Positions 42,862 through 53,700 of a DNA stretch of 64,000 bases are shown piece by piece; positions within the stretch are counted from its first letter, which is position 1, and the number at the start of each line of letters is the position of its first letter. The notes beneath the pieces are model-generated. The model was not told where the DNA came from and searched no databases. It saw only the letters and a list, made by a program, of their open reading frames with translations. The translations under genes were made by a program, and so were the position numbers. This DNA is from Streptomyces inusitatus (GTDB lineage Bacteria; Actinomycetota; Actinomycetes; Streptomycetales; Streptomycetaceae), in the NCBI RefSeq assembly GCF_014651115.1, contig NZ_BMWG01000001.1, forward strand, positions 372,001 through 436,000, read 5' to 3'.

Positions 42862-44055
42862 ATGACCGATGTGCGTAAGACGGTCCGCCAGGCGTGGAAG
42901 GCATCGCTCCACCTGCTGACGGGGGCCGGGGTGAGTCTGCTCTGCCATCTGATGGTCGGGGTCGTCCTCTTCACCGCCGTGCTGACCGCCACCGTCATCG
43001 GCGCGGGCGTGCTCCCCGAGGCCGTCCTCACCCTGCGGAGACTGGCGGGCCTGGAGCGCCGCCGTACCGCCGCGTGGACGGGCGAGCCGGTGCCCGAGGC
43101 GTACGAACCGCTGACCGGGACGCTCACCGAGCGGGTCCGCGCGGCGGTGGGCGACCCCGGCACCCACCGTGATCTGATCTGGGGCGCGGCGCAGCTCCTC
43201 TACGGGATGGTGCTGCTCTACGCGGCGATGATCCTGTGGGCGCCCGCGCTGCTCGTCGACGGATTCTGGTACGGGATGGCGGGCCGCGAGCCCGTCGCGC
43301 TGCCGCTGATCACCCGGCTCGCCGACCTCCAGGCGCGCCTCTCGCGCACCCTGCTGCTGCCCTCGCCCAGGGCCCGGCTGGCGGAGCGGATCGAGCAGCT
43401 CACCGTGACCCGCGCCGACGCGGTCGCCGCGCAGGGGGCCGAGCTGCGCCGGATAGAGCGGGATCTCCACGACGGGGCGCAGGCGCATCTGGTGGCGCTC
43501 TCGATGCGGCTCGGGCTGGCCAGACGGGCGTACGACAAGGATCCGACGACCGCGCTGCGGCTGCTGGAGCAGGCCCAGGACCAGGCCGAGTCGGCGCTCA
43601 CCGAACTCCGTCACGTGGTGCGGGGGATCCATCCGCCGATCCTCACCGACCGGGGTCTCGCGGGCGCGGTGCGGGCGCTCGCGGCCGGCAGCGGGCTCGA
43701 TGTCACCGTCGACACCGGCGGGGCCGAGGACGGGCCGCGCGCACCCGCCGCCGTGGAGGCCGCCGCGTACTTCGTCGTCGCCGAGACCCTGACCAACGCG
43801 GCCAAGCACAGCGGCTCCGACCGGGCCGAGGTGCGGCTGCGCCGGGGTCCTGGGCGGCTGTGGATCTCCGTACGGGACGAGGGCCGGGGCGGCGCTACGG
43901 AGAGCGGCGCGGGTGCGAAAACCGGCTCGGCCGGCGGCGGGTCCGGGATGCTCGGGATGCGCCGCCGGGTGGCCGCGCTCGACGGAACAGTGCAAGTGAC
44001 CAGCCCCTCCGGGGGCCCGACCGTGATCGAAGTGGAGCTGCCGTGCGCGTGGTGA
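42862..44055 (+). CDS. NarL-type sensor histidine kinase
   Basis: 397 residues. The N-terminal membrane sensor (GVSLLCHLMVGVVLFTAVLT and LLYGMVLLYAAMILWAPALL) is the putative-sensor type common in Streptomyces. The dimerisation/phospho-acceptor motif is ERDLHDGAQAHLVALSMRLG with His near 203, then the HATPase_c domain (VAETLTNAAKHSG, WISVRDEGRGGA, GMLGMRRRVAALDG). Overlaps the response regulator by 13 bases; together they form a complete two-component system. Confidence 0.92.
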   Translation: MTDVRKTVRQAWKASLHLLTGAGVSLLCHLMVGVVLFTAVLTATVIGAGVLPEAVLTLRRLAGLERRRTAAWTGEPVPEAYEPLTGTLTERVRAAVGDPGTHRDLIWGAAQLLYGMVLLYAAMILWAPALLVDGFWYGMAGREPVALPLITRLADLQARLSRTLLLPSPRARLAERIEQLTVTRADAVAAQGAELRRIERDLHDGAQAHLVALSMRLGLARRAYDKDPTTALRLLEQAQDQAESALTELRHVVRGIHPPILTDRGLAGAVRALAAGSGLDVTVDTGGAEDGPRAPAAVEAAAYFVVAETLTNAAKHSGSDRAEVRLRRGPGRLWISVRDEGRGGATESGAGAKTGSAGGGSGMLGMRRRVAALDGTVQVTSPSGGPTVIEVELPCAW

Positions 44056-44684
44056 TGGCCGAGGACAACGCCCTGTTGCGGGAGGGGCTGATCCTGCTGA
44101 TGACCTCGGCGGGCCACGAGGTGGCGGGGGTCGCCGCCACCGGCCCCGAGGTGCTGCCCCTCCTCCTGGAGCACCGCCCCGACATCGCGATACTCGACGT
44201 CCGGATGCCTCCCGGCTTCCGGGACGAGGGTCTGCGCGCCGCGCTGGAGGCGCGCAAGGAGCTGCCGGAGCTGCCGGTGCTGGTGCTCTCGCAGTACGTG
44301 GAGGAGACGTACGCCGCCGAGCTGCTGGCGGGCGGCGCGCGCGGGGTCGGCTATCTGCTGAAGGACCGCATCGGCCGGGTCGACGAGTTCCTCGACGCGC
44401 TGGAGCGGGTGGCCGCCGGGGGCACCGCGCTCGACCCGGAGGTCGTCACCGAGCTGATGGCCCGCCGCCGCGACGATCCGCTGGACGCGCTGACACCGCG
44501 CGAGCGGGAGGTGCTGGAGCTGATGGCGCAGGGGCTCGACAACGCGACCATCGCCACCTCGCTGGTGATCACCGAACGGTCCGTGCACAAGCACATCGGC
44601 AATGTCTTCGCGAAGCTCGGCCTCCCGCCGAGCGACAGCGGCCACCGCCGGGTCCTCGCGGTCCTGGCGTACCTCAACGCCTGA
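44043..44684 (+). CDS. NarL/FixJ-type response regulator
   Basis: 213 residues. Receiver with intact acidic pair (AEDN), phospho-acceptor in PDIAILDVRMPPG (about Asp52) and Lys in GYLLKDRIG. C-terminal LuxR helix-turn-helix LTPREREVLELMAQGLDNAT, then ITERSVHKHIGNVFAKLGL. The GTG start lies inside the kinase gene. The convergent ABC transporter genes and the divergent small membrane gene are possible targets. Confidence 0.93.
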   Translation: MRVVMAEDNALLREGLILLMTSAGHEVAGVAATGPEVLPLLLEHRPDIAILDVRMPPGFRDEGLRAALEARKELPELPVLVLSQYVEETYAAELLAGGARGVGYLLKDRIGRVDEFLDALERVAAGGTALDPEVVTELMARRRDDPLDALTPREREVLELMAQGLDNATIATSLVITERSVHKHIGNVFAKLGLPPSDSGHRRVLAVLAYLNA

Positions 44685-44696
44685 GGATCACCAGGG

Positions 44697-47180
44697 TCAG
44701 CGTTTGAGGGCGCGGCGGGCCGGGGCCAGGGATCCGGCGTACGCCACCGCCACCGTCGCCAGCGCGATCGCGCCCGCGTGGGCCGCCGGGAGATGCGGCA
44801 GGGTCCCCGCCGCCGTGGCGGCGAAGGCGAGCAGCGGCACGGCGGCCACCGCCGCGCCCACCGCCAGACCGGTGACGATCACGACGACGGCCTCCGCCCT
44901 GAGCATCCGGCGCAGCTGGGCGCGGCCCGCGCCCACCCGGCGCAGCAGGGCCAGTTCGGGGCGGCGGCCCGTGGTGATCAGCGCCAGGGTGGTCAGTACG
45001 GCGACGGCGGTCAGCGCGCCGATCGACGCGACCGCCGCGAGCGAGAGGGCCGCACCCGCCCGCTGCTCCTCCGAGACCGGCCGCTCGGGCGCGGGAGCGG
45101 TGTCCAGACGGGCCCCGGGGATCTCGCCGACGGCCGCCCGCAGTGCCGCCGGGTCCGCGCCGGGAGCGGGCGCGATCAGCACCCGGGCCGGGAGGGGCGA
45201 GGACAGGTGCCGGGACAGCTCGGCGGCGGAGAACAGGAAGTCGCCCAGGCCCAGCGAGTCGCGGTAGACCGCCGCGACCGTCAGCCGGCGCTCCGCCCCG
45301 TCCCCCATCCGTACCGTGACCTGCGAACCGGGGCGTACCTCCAGCGACTTCGCCCGGCGCTCGCCGACGGCGACCGTGCCCGCGCGGCCCAGCCCGGCCG
45401 GGTCACCGGCGGTCCACCCCGGGTCCAGGGTGCGGCTCAGCCCGGCGGGGGTGACGCCGAGCACCGGCAGCCGCTCCAGCCGGGGGCTGCCCGCCTCCGT
45501 ACCGGCGAGCACGACCGTGCTCCGCAGCACCTCGGTCGCCGTGGCCACGCCCGGGAGCGCCCGCAGCCGCGCGGCGTCCGCGCCGGTCACCGCGTACTGC
45601 GCGCGCAGCGCCCGCTCCGCCTCCAGGTCGCCCGCGCGCTGCATCGTCGCGCCCGCCGAGAGCTGCACCGAGGCGAACGCGGCCATCAGCACCAGCGGGG
45701 TGATCGCCGCGCCGAGCCGGGCCGCTTCGGCGGTGCACGCGGCGGCGGCGAGCTTTCCGGCCGGGCCGCCGAGGCGGCGCAGCGGAGCGCCGAGGAGCCG
45801 CAGCGCGCCGCGCGCGATCCACGGTCCGAGCACGGCGCAGCCCGCGACCATCGTCACCACCGCCGTGCTCACCAGCGCGGCCGCCGTGCCCCCGCTCTGG
45901 AGTGTCGCGGTGACCGAGGTGCTCACCCCGGCGATGAGCAGCACCAGGCCGGTGATCCGCCGGGCGTCGCCCGGGGGCTTGTCCCGGGAGGGTGCGCCGG
46001 GGCGGGCGAAGAGGACGGCGAGCCGGGCCGCGCCGACGGTGAGTCCGGCGGTGAGCAGCACGGCGGGGCAGAGCCACCAGGGGGTGGGGAGTTCGAGTCC
46101 GGCGGGGAGCACGCCCCGGCCGCGCAGCCACTCCTGGAGCGCGAGGTGCGCGGGGATCGCGGCCAGGGCGCCGACGAGCGCGGCGGCGGTGGCGACCGCG
46201 CCCACCTCGCGGCCGACGGCGGCCCGGATCTGGGCGGCGCCCGCGCCGACCGAGCGGAGCAGGGCCAGTTCGGCGGAGCGCTGGCGCAGCGCCTGCGCGA
46301 CCAGGGAGCCGAGCACCAGCACGACGACGAGCAGGACGGTGCCGCTGACGGCGGCGACCATCGCGATCAGCCCGTCCCGGGCGGGGGCCGCGTCCAGGTG
46401 CTCGGGCGCGCCCCTGCCGTCCCCGGTGAGGAGGCGGGGTTTCTTGCCCGCCGCCGTGTCCCGGGTCTCCGCGCGGTCCAGTGCGCCGCGTATCCGCGCG
46501 TGCAACTCTTCGACGGGTACGCCGGGTTCGGCGAGTACGCCGACCGCGTCCACGGTCGTGGGGTTCCCGGCGAGCAGCCGGGCGCGGGCGGGGGTGAAGT
46601 AGAGCGCGGCGGGTCCGTCGGCGACGCCGACGACCTGGTGCGTACGCGCGTGTCCCGCCGCGCGTACGACGATCCGCTCGCCCGTGCGTACGCCGAGTCC
46701 GGCTCCGGCGACGGTCTCCGCCGCGTGCCGGGGCGGCCTGCCCTCGCGGAGCGCGTACGGGGCGAGGCTCGCCGCCGCCCAGGGGCGGCCCTCGGCGGTG
46801 CGCGCGCGTCCGGGGCCGGGTCCGGTCTCCAGTGTCAGCGGGAAGAGGCGGTCGGCGATCGCGGCCCGTACGCCGTCGACCTCGTGGACCACTCCCACCG
46901 TGTGCTCCGGGAGGCGGACGCGTTCGGTGAGGGCGGCGCTGGTGTGCTGGCGCTCGCCGCCCCAGGGCTTGGCGCTGTGGCGGGTGGTCTGGTCGCCGGC
47001 GACGACCAGGTCGGCGGCGGCGTAGCGGTCCGCCCGGCCGTGGCCGAGGGCGGCGGAGCCGATGGTGAGGGCGCTCGCGCCGAGCAGCGCCGAGGCGAGG
47101 AGCACGGCGGCGAAGACGGCGGCCCAGGCCGCTCGGTGGGCGCGCAGCCCCCGGCGGGCCAGCAGTTTCACGGCGTTCAC
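44697..47180 (-). CDS. FtsX/MacB-type ABC transporter permease
   Basis: 827 residues, two FtsX-like halves. N-terminal span ([20 protein letters not shown]), large extracytoplasmic domain, then FtsX block 1 ([40 protein letters not shown]); a second external domain, then block 2 ([40 protein letters not shown]). The RSVGA/RRVGA motifs mark the cytoplasmic helix contacting the ATPase. GTG 47180 overlaps the ATPase stop (GTGA). Mechanotransmission-type transporters like this often confer antibiotic or peptide resistance. Confidence 0.9.
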   Translation of the reverse strand: MNAVKLLARRGLRAHRAAWAAVFAAVLLASALLGASALTIGSAALGHGRADRYAAADLVVAGDQTTRHSAKPWGGERQHTSAALTERVRLPEHTVGVVHEVDGVRAAIADRLFPLTLETGPGPGRARTAEGRPWAAASLAPYALREGRPPRHAAETVAGAGLGVRTGERIVVRAAGHARTHQVVGVADGPAALYFTPARARLLAGNPTTVDAVGVLAEPGVPVEELHARIRGALDRAETRDTAAGKKPRLLTGDGRGAPEHLDAAPARDGLIAMVAAVSGTVLLVVVLVLGSLVAQALRQRSAELALLRSVGAGAAQIRAAVGREVGAVATAAALVGALAAIPAHLALQEWLRGRGVLPAGLELPTPWWLCPAVLLTAGLTVGAARLAVLFARPGAPSRDKPPGDARRITGLVLLIAGVSTSVTATLQSGGTAAALVSTAVVTMVAGCAVLGPWIARGALRLLGAPLRRLGGPAGKLAAAACTAEAARLGAAITPLVLMAAFASVQLSAGATMQRAGDLEAERALRAQYAVTGADAARLRALPGVATATEVLRSTVVLAGTEAGSPRLERLPVLGVTPAGLSRTLDPGWTAGDPAGLGRAGTVAVGERRAKSLEVRPGSQVTVRMGDGAERRLTVAAVYRDSLGLGDFLFSAAELSRHLSSPLPARVLIAPAPGADPAALRAAVGEIPGARLDTAPAPERPVSEEQRAGAALSLAAVASIGALTAVAVLTTLALITTGRRPELALLRRVGAGRAQLRRMLRAEAVVVIVTGLAVGAAVAAVPLLAFAATAAGTLPHLPAAHAGAIALATVAVAYAGSLAPARRALKR

Positions 47181-47986
47181 CGGGCCACCGCCGTGGGGGT
47201 GTCGGCGGTGCCGAGGACGCGCAGCGTCCGCCGGATCAGCTCGGCGTCCGGGCGGGCGAGCACGCCCGCGACCCCGCCCCGGTCCAGGAAGAGGACCTCG
47301 TCGGCCCATGCGGCCGCCGCCGGGTCGTGGGTGACCAGCACCACCGCGCGCCCGGAGTCGTCGGCGGCGCGGCGCAGCAGCGCGAGGACCGTCTCGGCGG
47401 TCTCCGGGTCGAGCGCGGCGGTCGGCTCGTCGGCGAAGACGACGTCGGGGCGGGTGATGAGGGCGCGGGCCACCGCGACCCGCTGGCGCTGTCCGCCGGA
47501 GAGTTCGGCGGGGCTGTCGTCGGCCCGGTCGGCCATCCCGACGGCCGCGAGGGCCGCGTCGGCCCGGCCGTCCTCGGGGACGCCTGCCAGCAGCAGCGGC
47601 AGGGCGGCGTTCTCCCGTACGGTCAGCGAGGGCACCAGGTTGAGCGACTGGAAGACGAAGCCGATCCGGTCGCGGCGCAGCCGGGTCAGCTCCCGCTCTC
47701 CGAGCCCCGCGAGCGCGGTGCCCCCGATCCGCACGGTCCCGGCGGTGGGCCGGTCGAGCCCGGCGGCGCACTTCAGCAGCGTCGACTTGCCCGATCCGGA
47801 GCGCCCCATCACCGCGAGGAAGCGTCCGCGCGGCACGGTGAGGCTCACCCCGTCGAGCGCGGTGCGCGCGGCCTGGCCCCTGCCGTACACCCGGCGCACG
47901 CCGTCGAGGGTCAGCGCGGGGAACGCCGGGACGGACCCGGCAGCAGGTCCCTGTGTCGCTCTGTCGCGCCGCTTCAACCTGAACAT
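47177..47986 (-). CDS. ABC transporter ATP-binding protein, MacB-like
   Basis: 269 residues. Walker [10 protein letters not shown] near 62, Q-loop [14 protein letters not shown], signature [15 protein letters not shown] near 158, Walker [15 protein letters not shown] and switch His in [14 protein letters not shown]. Partner of the overlapping FtsX permease. The two genes run convergently to the two-component system, an arrangement often seen when the system senses a compound the transporter handles. Confidence 0.93.
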   Translation of the reverse strand: MFRLKRRDRATQGPAAGSVPAFPALTLDGVRRVYGRGQAARTALDGVSLTVPRGRFLAVMGRSGSGKSTLLKCAAGLDRPTAGTVRIGGTALAGLGERELTRLRRDRIGFVFQSLNLVPSLTVRENAALPLLLAGVPEDGRADAALAAVGMADRADDSPAELSGGQRQRVAVARALITRPDVVFADEPTAALDPETAETVLALLRRAADDSGRAVVLVTHDPAAAAWADEVLFLDRGGVAGVLARPDAELIRRTLRVLGTADTPTAVAR

Positions 47987-48161
47987 CCCGCTCGCTCCCC
48001 CTCGGTGGCCCGCGGCGTCGGCCGCTCGCCCCCCACGCTAGGAAGTTCCGGTTCCGGGCCACAGACAGCGCGCTACCGTCCCGGCGGTGTAGCGGGCTCC
48101 ACCACCGCGGCTCTCCCGGCCCGGGGAAACCCGGTGGAGGCGGGCGGCGCGGGCGATCAGG

Positions 48162-48800
48162 ATGGCGGCCATGGAGAGAGTCGACAGAGAAGCGTTCCTG
48201 CCGGAAGCCCTGCTCGTGGTGGACATCCAGAAGGCCTCCGTCGCCGGTCCCGGGGCCGTCCCGGGCGCGGCCGTGCTCCTGGAGCGGACGGCGGAGCTGA
48301 TCGGGCGGGCCCGGCGGAGCGGAGCGCTCGTGATCCACGTACAGAACGACGGCGCGCCCGGCGCGGGCGACGAGCCGCACACACCCGGCTGGGAGCTGCA
48401 CCACCCGGTCGTGGACGGCCCCTTGGAGTCCGTGGTCCGCAAGCGGCGGGCCGACGCCTTCGACGGGACGCCGCTGGGCGCCCTGTTGACCGGCTCGGGG
48501 GTCCGGGCGCTCGCCGTCTGCGGGGTGATGTCGGACATCTGCGTGCAGGCGACGGCGCGGACGGCGCTGGAGCGGGGGTACGGGGTCGTCCTGCCGTACG
48601 ACGCCCACGCGACCCAGGACATCCCGGCGGCCCCGGGCATCAGCGACACGGTCCCGGCCGCCACGGCCTCCCGGGCCGCCGCCTGGGCCCTGGGTCAACG
48701 GGCCGACATCACCGCGCACTCCGCCGACGTGATCTTCGCCGCTCCTGGGGGACGGACGGGTCGGGACAAGGCCGGTCCATCTACACTTAGCCAAGCCTAA
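48162..48800 (+). CDS. Isochorismatase-family hydrolase
   Basis: 212 residues (ATG 48162 or 48171). The cysteine-hydrolase triad is visible: Asp in LLVVDIQKA, Lys in VRKRRADAF, Cys in CGVMSDICVQATARTA. DAHATQD and the cis-peptide region fit the family. Because a siderophore-binding lipoprotein with an iron box follows, a role in dihydroxybenzoate metabolism is possible, but nicotinamidase-like hydrolysis is equally compatible. Confidence 0.85.
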   Translation: MAAMERVDREAFLPEALLVVDIQKASVAGPGAVPGAAVLLERTAELIGRARRSGALVIHVQNDGAPGAGDEPHTPGWELHHPVVDGPLESVVRKRRADAFDGTPLGALLTGSGVRALAVCGVMSDICVQATARTALERGYGVVLPYDAHATQDIPAAPGISDTVPAATASRAAAWALGQRADITAHSADVIFAAPGGRTGRDKAGPSTLSQA

Positions 48801-48805
48801 CCAAA
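48787..48805 (+). promoter_or_regulatory. Candidate DmdR/IdeR iron box
   Basis: TTAGCCAAGCCTAACCAAA matches most positions of the 19-bp IdeR/DmdR1 consensus (TTAGGTTAGGCTAACCTAA type). It overlaps the isochorismatase stop codon and lies 68 bp before the siderophore-binding gene, as expected for iron repression of that gene. Confidence 0.7.
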
Positions 48806-48872
48806 CCTGCACCGGTCTCCCTCGCGTGAACCCGCGTGAACCCGCCTGACCTCGTACGAAAGCAGAACGTCC

Positions 48873-49865
48873 ATGAACAGCAGCACCGCTTCGCGACGCC
48901 GCAACCTCGCTCTGGCCGCCGCTCTCGCGGGAGCGCTGACGCTCACCGCGTGCGGTTCCGGCTCGGACGCCGGCTCGGACGCCAAGGACAAGGGCGGGGA
49001 GAAGGCGGGCGCGCAGACCCGGGTGGTCAAGACGGCCATGGGCGACGTCAAGGTCCCCGCGGAGCCGAAGCGGGTCGTCGTGCTCGACACCGCCGAGTTG
49101 GACTCCGTGATCACCCTCGGGGTGAAGCCGGTGGGCGCGACCCGCACCGACACCGCCTCCGGCTTCCCGGCGCACCTGCCCGCCGGGACGGTGGAGGGCG
49201 TGAAGATCGTCGGCGAGATGCCCGAGCCCAACCTGGAGACCATCGCGGCGCTCAAGCCGGACCTGATCCTCACCAACAAGGTCCGCCACGCCGACAAGTA
49301 CGAGCAGCTGAAGGCCATCGCCGCCACGGTGATGACGGAGTCCACCGGGCTCCCCTGGAAGGAGAACTTCCTTGTTCACGCGGACGCGCTGAACAAGAAG
49401 GACGAGGCCCAGAAGGCGATCGACGGCTACAAGAAGCAGACCGCCGCGGTCACCGAGGCGCTGGGCGGCAAGGAGAAGGCCGCCGCCACCAAGGTGAACC
49501 TGGTGCGCTTCGTCGAGGGTGCGGACATCCGCATCTACGGCAAGGAGAACTACCTCGGCACCCTGTTCTCCGATGTCGGCCTGGGCCGCCCGGCCATCAC
49601 CGACAAGGCCGAGGACGGCTTCATGCTCAATGTGAGCCCCGAGAAGATCGACCTCGCCGACACCGACGTCATCTTCCACTCGACCATCGGCGACCCGAAG
49701 AAGGCCAAGGCCACCCAGGTCCTGGGCGGTCCGCTGTGGAAGAACATGGACGCCGTGAAGAAGGGCAGGGCCTTCCAGATCAAGGACGAGCTGTGGATCC
49801 AGGGCATCGGCTACACCGCCGCCGGCAAGATCCTCGTCGAGATGCAGAACGCGCTCACCAAGTGA
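48873..49865 (+). CDS. Iron-siderophore ABC transporter substrate-binding lipoprotein
   Basis: 330 residues. Signal peptide with lipobox LTAC, Gly/Asp/Lys-rich linker, then a FecB/FhuD-type fold: VPAEPKRVVVLDTAELDSVI, GVKPVGATRTD, PNLETIAALKPDLILTN, and a long central helix before DTDVIFHSTIGDPKKAKATQ. No permease or ATPase genes follow; a terminator closes the unit, so the lipoprotein must work with a transporter encoded elsewhere. The iron box upstream supports siderophore uptake. Confidence 0.9.
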   Translation: MNSSTASRRRNLALAAALAGALTLTACGSGSDAGSDAKDKGGEKAGAQTRVVKTAMGDVKVPAEPKRVVVLDTAELDSVITLGVKPVGATRTDTASGFPAHLPAGTVEGVKIVGEMPEPNLETIAALKPDLILTNKVRHADKYEQLKAIAATVMTESTGLPWKENFLVHADALNKKDEAQKAIDGYKKQTAAVTEALGGKEKAAATKVNLVRFVEGADIRIYGKENYLGTLFSDVGLGRPAITDKAEDGFMLNVSPEKIDLADTDVIFHSTIGDPKKAKATQVLGGPLWKNMDAVKKGRAFQIKDELWIQGIGYTAAGKILVEMQNALTK

Positions 49866-49912
49866 CCCGCTGACACACCCCAGTACCGCGCATCACCGCG
49901 TATCACCATCCC

Positions 49913-49946
49913 GAGCGGGACCTCGCGACCAACCGAGGTCCCGCTC
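49913..49946 (+). terminator. Hairpin terminator
   Basis: GAGCGGGACCTCG and CGAGGTCCCGCTC form a perfect 13-bp stem with 8-base loop, 48 bp after the lipoprotein stop. Confidence 0.85.
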
Positions 49947-49976
49947 AGGCGTTTCCGGACACCGGGCGGCCCCTTC

Positions 49977-50087
49977 TTACGTCGCCACCGTCGTACTCGG
50001 CACCCAACCGGGGTCCCAACTCTCGTCGTCGTCGGACCGGCTCCACGGCAGGGGCACGGCCACGGACATAATTTTGGTCACCTTCAT
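49977..50087 (-). CDS. Small peptide gene, possible RiPP precursor or signalling peptide
   Basis: 36 residues starting MKVTKIMSVAVPLPW and ending SWDPGWVPSTTVAT, with an acidic run (SRSDDDES) in the middle. GGAG lies eight bases before ATG 50087. The surrounding 150 bp is clearly lower in GC than its neighbours, and the start region is rich in Met/Lys codons. No Cys. A longer frame up to 50267 exists but has no ribosome site. No maturation enzyme is adjacent, so the function is open. Confidence 0.45.
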   Translation of the reverse strand: MKVTKIMSVAVPLPWSRSDDDESWDPGWVPSTTVAT

Positions 50088-50783
50088 AGCACTTACTCCA
50101 TTCATCGCTTTCATTGCCTTCACCGGATTTATGCCTTTGATTCTTTCTGTCCCCGCGTTCGCGATCAAGCTATTTCGAGGAGGCACGCGAGCGCGGGATG
50201 CCCGAGTCCCGGCCGGACGACCGGTCGGGTGAGGTTCTGAGATCCGTCGGGCAGGGCGGACGAGCACGGCGGCGCACGGGTCGCCGCTCAGTCCACTGGG
50301 TCTACTGGTCCGTTCTCTCCGCCGTCCGGGATTCGGGGCGGTGCCACCGTCGGAGCGAGATGTCCGGACGGGGGAGGGGTACGCCCGGGAAGGGGCGTAC
50401 GACGGTGTATCGGGTGTCTCTCACACGGCCCGGGCGAGCGTGTCACCGGGGTCACCGGGCGGGTGCGAGGTCCGCCTCTCCATCTGTCATACCGAGGATC
50501 GTGGCAGGCCGTACGGGCATCCGCAACGCGGTTTTTCCAGTGATCGACGGCGTCCGGCGGGGCTCCGGACCAGCACTTCGACTCCCTTGGCCGGTAGGAG
50601 AGTTGGAGGCTCTCCGTCCGCCACGGGGGCCGCTCCGGACGGATCCGGCGGGCCGTCGCGTAACACCGCGTGATCGGTGCGGGGGGCACGCGGACCCTTG
50701 TGAAACAACGGCAAGAAGCCGGCCCGGTCCCGCTGGTGCGGGAGCCGGGCCGGGCATATCGGCAGCGGGTGATGAGGGACGGA
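50088..50783. other. About 700-bp intergenic region
   Basis: I see no supported gene. The part next to 50088 is AT-richer and probably carries the promoter of the small peptide gene. The far end holds the terminator of the P450 gene. Open frames across the rest are on both strands, lack ribosome sites and show no family. Confidence 0.5.
50717..50755 (-). terminator. Hairpin terminator of the P450 gene
   Basis: CCGGCCCGGTCCCGC pairs with GCGGGAGCCGGGCCGG with a single bulge around a TGGT loop, 29 bp downstream of the P450 stop. Confidence 0.65.
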
Positions 50784-53700
50784 TCAGCCCGCCCAGACGT
50801 CTTCCACATAACGGCCCTCGGCCATGAGGCCGGAGAGCCACGCCGAAGCCTCCTCGGGCGACGCGCCGGTGTGGGCGGCGCAGATCGCGCGGAAGGCGTC
50901 GCGGACCGCGGGGGCCATGGCGCGGCCGTCGCCGCAGACACGGATGTGCGCACCGGCGGCGAGCAGGGACCAGACCTCCTCGGACTCGGCGAGGAGGCGG
51001 TCCTGCACATATCGCGCACCGTTCTCCGGGGCCTTGGAGAAGACGGGCCGCAGGGCGGCGGCCCCGCTCGCGGCGGCCTCCTCCAGCTCGGCGCGGTGAA
51101 GGTAGTCGACCTCGGGGTGGTCGCAGCCGAAGTAGCAGAGCAGCGGGGCCCGGTCCCGGTCGGCGGTCCCGGGAGCCGCCGTGGGGTTGGCGACGGCGAC
51201 ACGGTCGGCGACTGCGGCGCGGAAGGGCGCGAGGCCCGTGCCCGCCGAGATCAGCAGGACCGGCACGGCGGGGTCGGCCGGGAGCCGGAAGTCGTCACGG
51301 CAGGGGGAGACCCGGCCGTGGACGGTGTCCCCCGGCTCCAGACCCGCCAGATACGCCGCGCCCGCGCCGAGGAAGACGCCCTCGCCGTCACGGTGCGGGA
51401 CCGGGGACGCGGCGACCATCAGATCGGCGGTGTCCGGGGCGAGCGCGGGCGAGGAGGAGACGGAGTAGTGGCGGAGCCTCATCGGCGGCAGTACGTCGAG
51501 CAGTTCGGCGAGACCCGGCCGGCAGGAGGCGTACCGCTCCAGCAGCTCGGGCACGGTCGCGCCGTCTGGCTCCGCCGCCAGCCGCTCCAGGGCGACACGC
51601 TCCGGCGGGCAGGGGGTGTGCGCGGCGAGGGCGGCGGCCTGCCGGGCGGTGGCGGGACGGCCCAGCTCGGTGAAGCGCGTCAGAAGCGTGCGCACGGTCA
51701 TCGGCCGGTCCACCGGAAGCCGTTCCGCGCCGGGCGCGGTCGCGCCCAGGACGACGACCCGGTCGGGGGCCAGGGCCAGGGCGCCGATCACCCGGTCGAC
51801 CAGCGCCGCCGGGTTGGCGGGCCGGATCAGCAGATGGTCGGCGCTGCGATAGGTCGTCCCCTCGGGGAGCCGCAGCCGCAGAAAACGCTTGGAGCGGCCC
51901 AGCGGGCTCTCCATGTCCACGAGTTCGGCGGTCTCGGCGACCGTGAGCGGCAGCAGACCCTCATGGTCCGCCGCCGCGCCGTCGCGACCGGGAGCGCTCT
52001 CATCGGCCGGGGCGTCCATGACCGTGTGGCGGGGGCCCGCGGCCGTCTCCCCGGCGGTGTCGTCGGCGTCGGCGTCGGCGGGCACCCCGTACCGGTCGAG
52101 GAGCGCGGTCCACACGCCCGCGCTCCACCGCTCGACCTCCGCGCCCACGTCCATCGAGACGTCCACGGCGGCCCGCTCGGCCAGCGCGACACCCCCGGCG
52201 GCGGCCAGCTCCCGGTCGATGAGCGTGGGAACGCGCTGATAGGTGGCCGACCAGTTGCGATCACCGATGCCCAGCACGGCGTACGGCAGCGCGGCCGGGG
52301 CCCCGCCCGCCTCCAGCCACGCCACGAACCGGGCGGCGTCGTCGGTGGGCCGCCCGTTGTACGAGGAGGCCACGATCAGTACGGGGTGCTCCGGGTCGAG
52401 CGCGTCCACCGCCTCGTCCAGCGGGGCGAGGGACGTCGTGAAGCCGTACCGGGCGCCCTGGGCGGCGAGTTCGGCGGCGAGCCCCCGGGAGGTGCCGAGG
52501 TTGGAGCCGTGCAGCACGGTGAGGGTGGTGCCGGGGGCGCGCAGCCCGGCCCGGGGCTCGACGCCTTCCGTCTCGGCTTTCCCGGCGATCGCCGCCGCCA
52601 CCGCCACCGCCGGGCGGCGCTCGTCGGCGGTCCGGCGCACCGGGGTGAGCGTGAAGCCGTCCGGCTTGAGGGTGAGGGTCTCCTTGATCCGCAGCCGGTA
52701 GTCCTCGTGGTCGAGCAGCCGGTAGCGGTGCACGATCAGCCCGAGCAGCAGCGTCGCCTCGTGCAGCGCGAACTGGCGGCCTATGCAGGAGCGCTCTCCG
52801 TTGCCGAAGGGCTTGTAGAGATGGCCGGGGCGGCGCTCCATGTTCTCGGGGGTGAATCGGTCGGGGTCGAACAGCTCGGTGTTGTCGCCCCAGCCCGGAT
52901 CGCGGTGCAGCGCGGGCGTGATGATGGTGATCGCCTGGCCCTTGCGCACCGGGTGCCGGCCGCCGATGACGGTGTCCTCCAGCGGCTCGACGGCGAAGGC
53001 GGGCGCGGTGGGCCACAGCCGCATGCTCTCGTTGAGCACCCGCCGCAGCAGGGCGAGCCGCCCGACATCCTCGTACGAGGGGTCCGGATCCGGGTCGTCC
53101 CCCCACAGCGCGTCGGTCTCGGCCCGGGCCTCGGCGAGCACGGCGGGGTTCTTGAGCAGGTAGTAGAGGGCGAAGGAGAGCGAGCCGCTGGTGGTCTCGT
53201 GTCCGGCTATCAGGAAAGTGAGCAGCTGGTAGCGGATGTTGGTGTCGTCGAGAGGCTCGCCGGTCTCCTTGTCCACGGCGTTCAGCATCAGATCGAGGAG
53301 GTCGCCGCCCTCGGGGTCGGCTGCCCCGGGGCCCGCAGCCTTGGCGCCCGCCGCCTCGGAGCCCGCCGCCCGGCGGGCGCGCACGATGTCGTCGGCCAGC
53401 CGGTTCATGGCGAGGATATTGGCCTGCTGACGGCTCTCCGCCCTGGCGTAGAGGAAGTCCAGACCGGGGATGAATCCGGTCTTCCGCTGTGCGTGGTCCA
53501 GCGCGCGGACCATCGAGGCGATGAAGGGGTGCTGCTCCCCCCGGTCGAAGCTCCCGAAGTCGTGGCCGAAGCCGCAGAGCCCGATGGTGTCGAGCGTGAG
53601 CCGCGTCATGTCCTCGGCGACCTCCACCGGGGTCCCCGCCTGTGCGTCCCACTTGGCGAGCAGCCGGCGCGCGACCGTCATCATCGTCGGGTGGTAGGCC

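Noticed and set aside
44697-49679. A 1660-codon minus-strand frame running through permease, ATPase region, isochorismatase and lipoprotein
   Set aside because: Only the last 827 codons are the FtsX permease. The rest is antisense or out of frame to well-supported genes and is open only because of the very high GC content.
49977-50267. Longer 96-residue version of the small peptide gene
   Set aside because: The upstream extension is Arg/Pro-rich, lacks a ribosome site and changes character at 50087, where a good ribosome site starts the short form.
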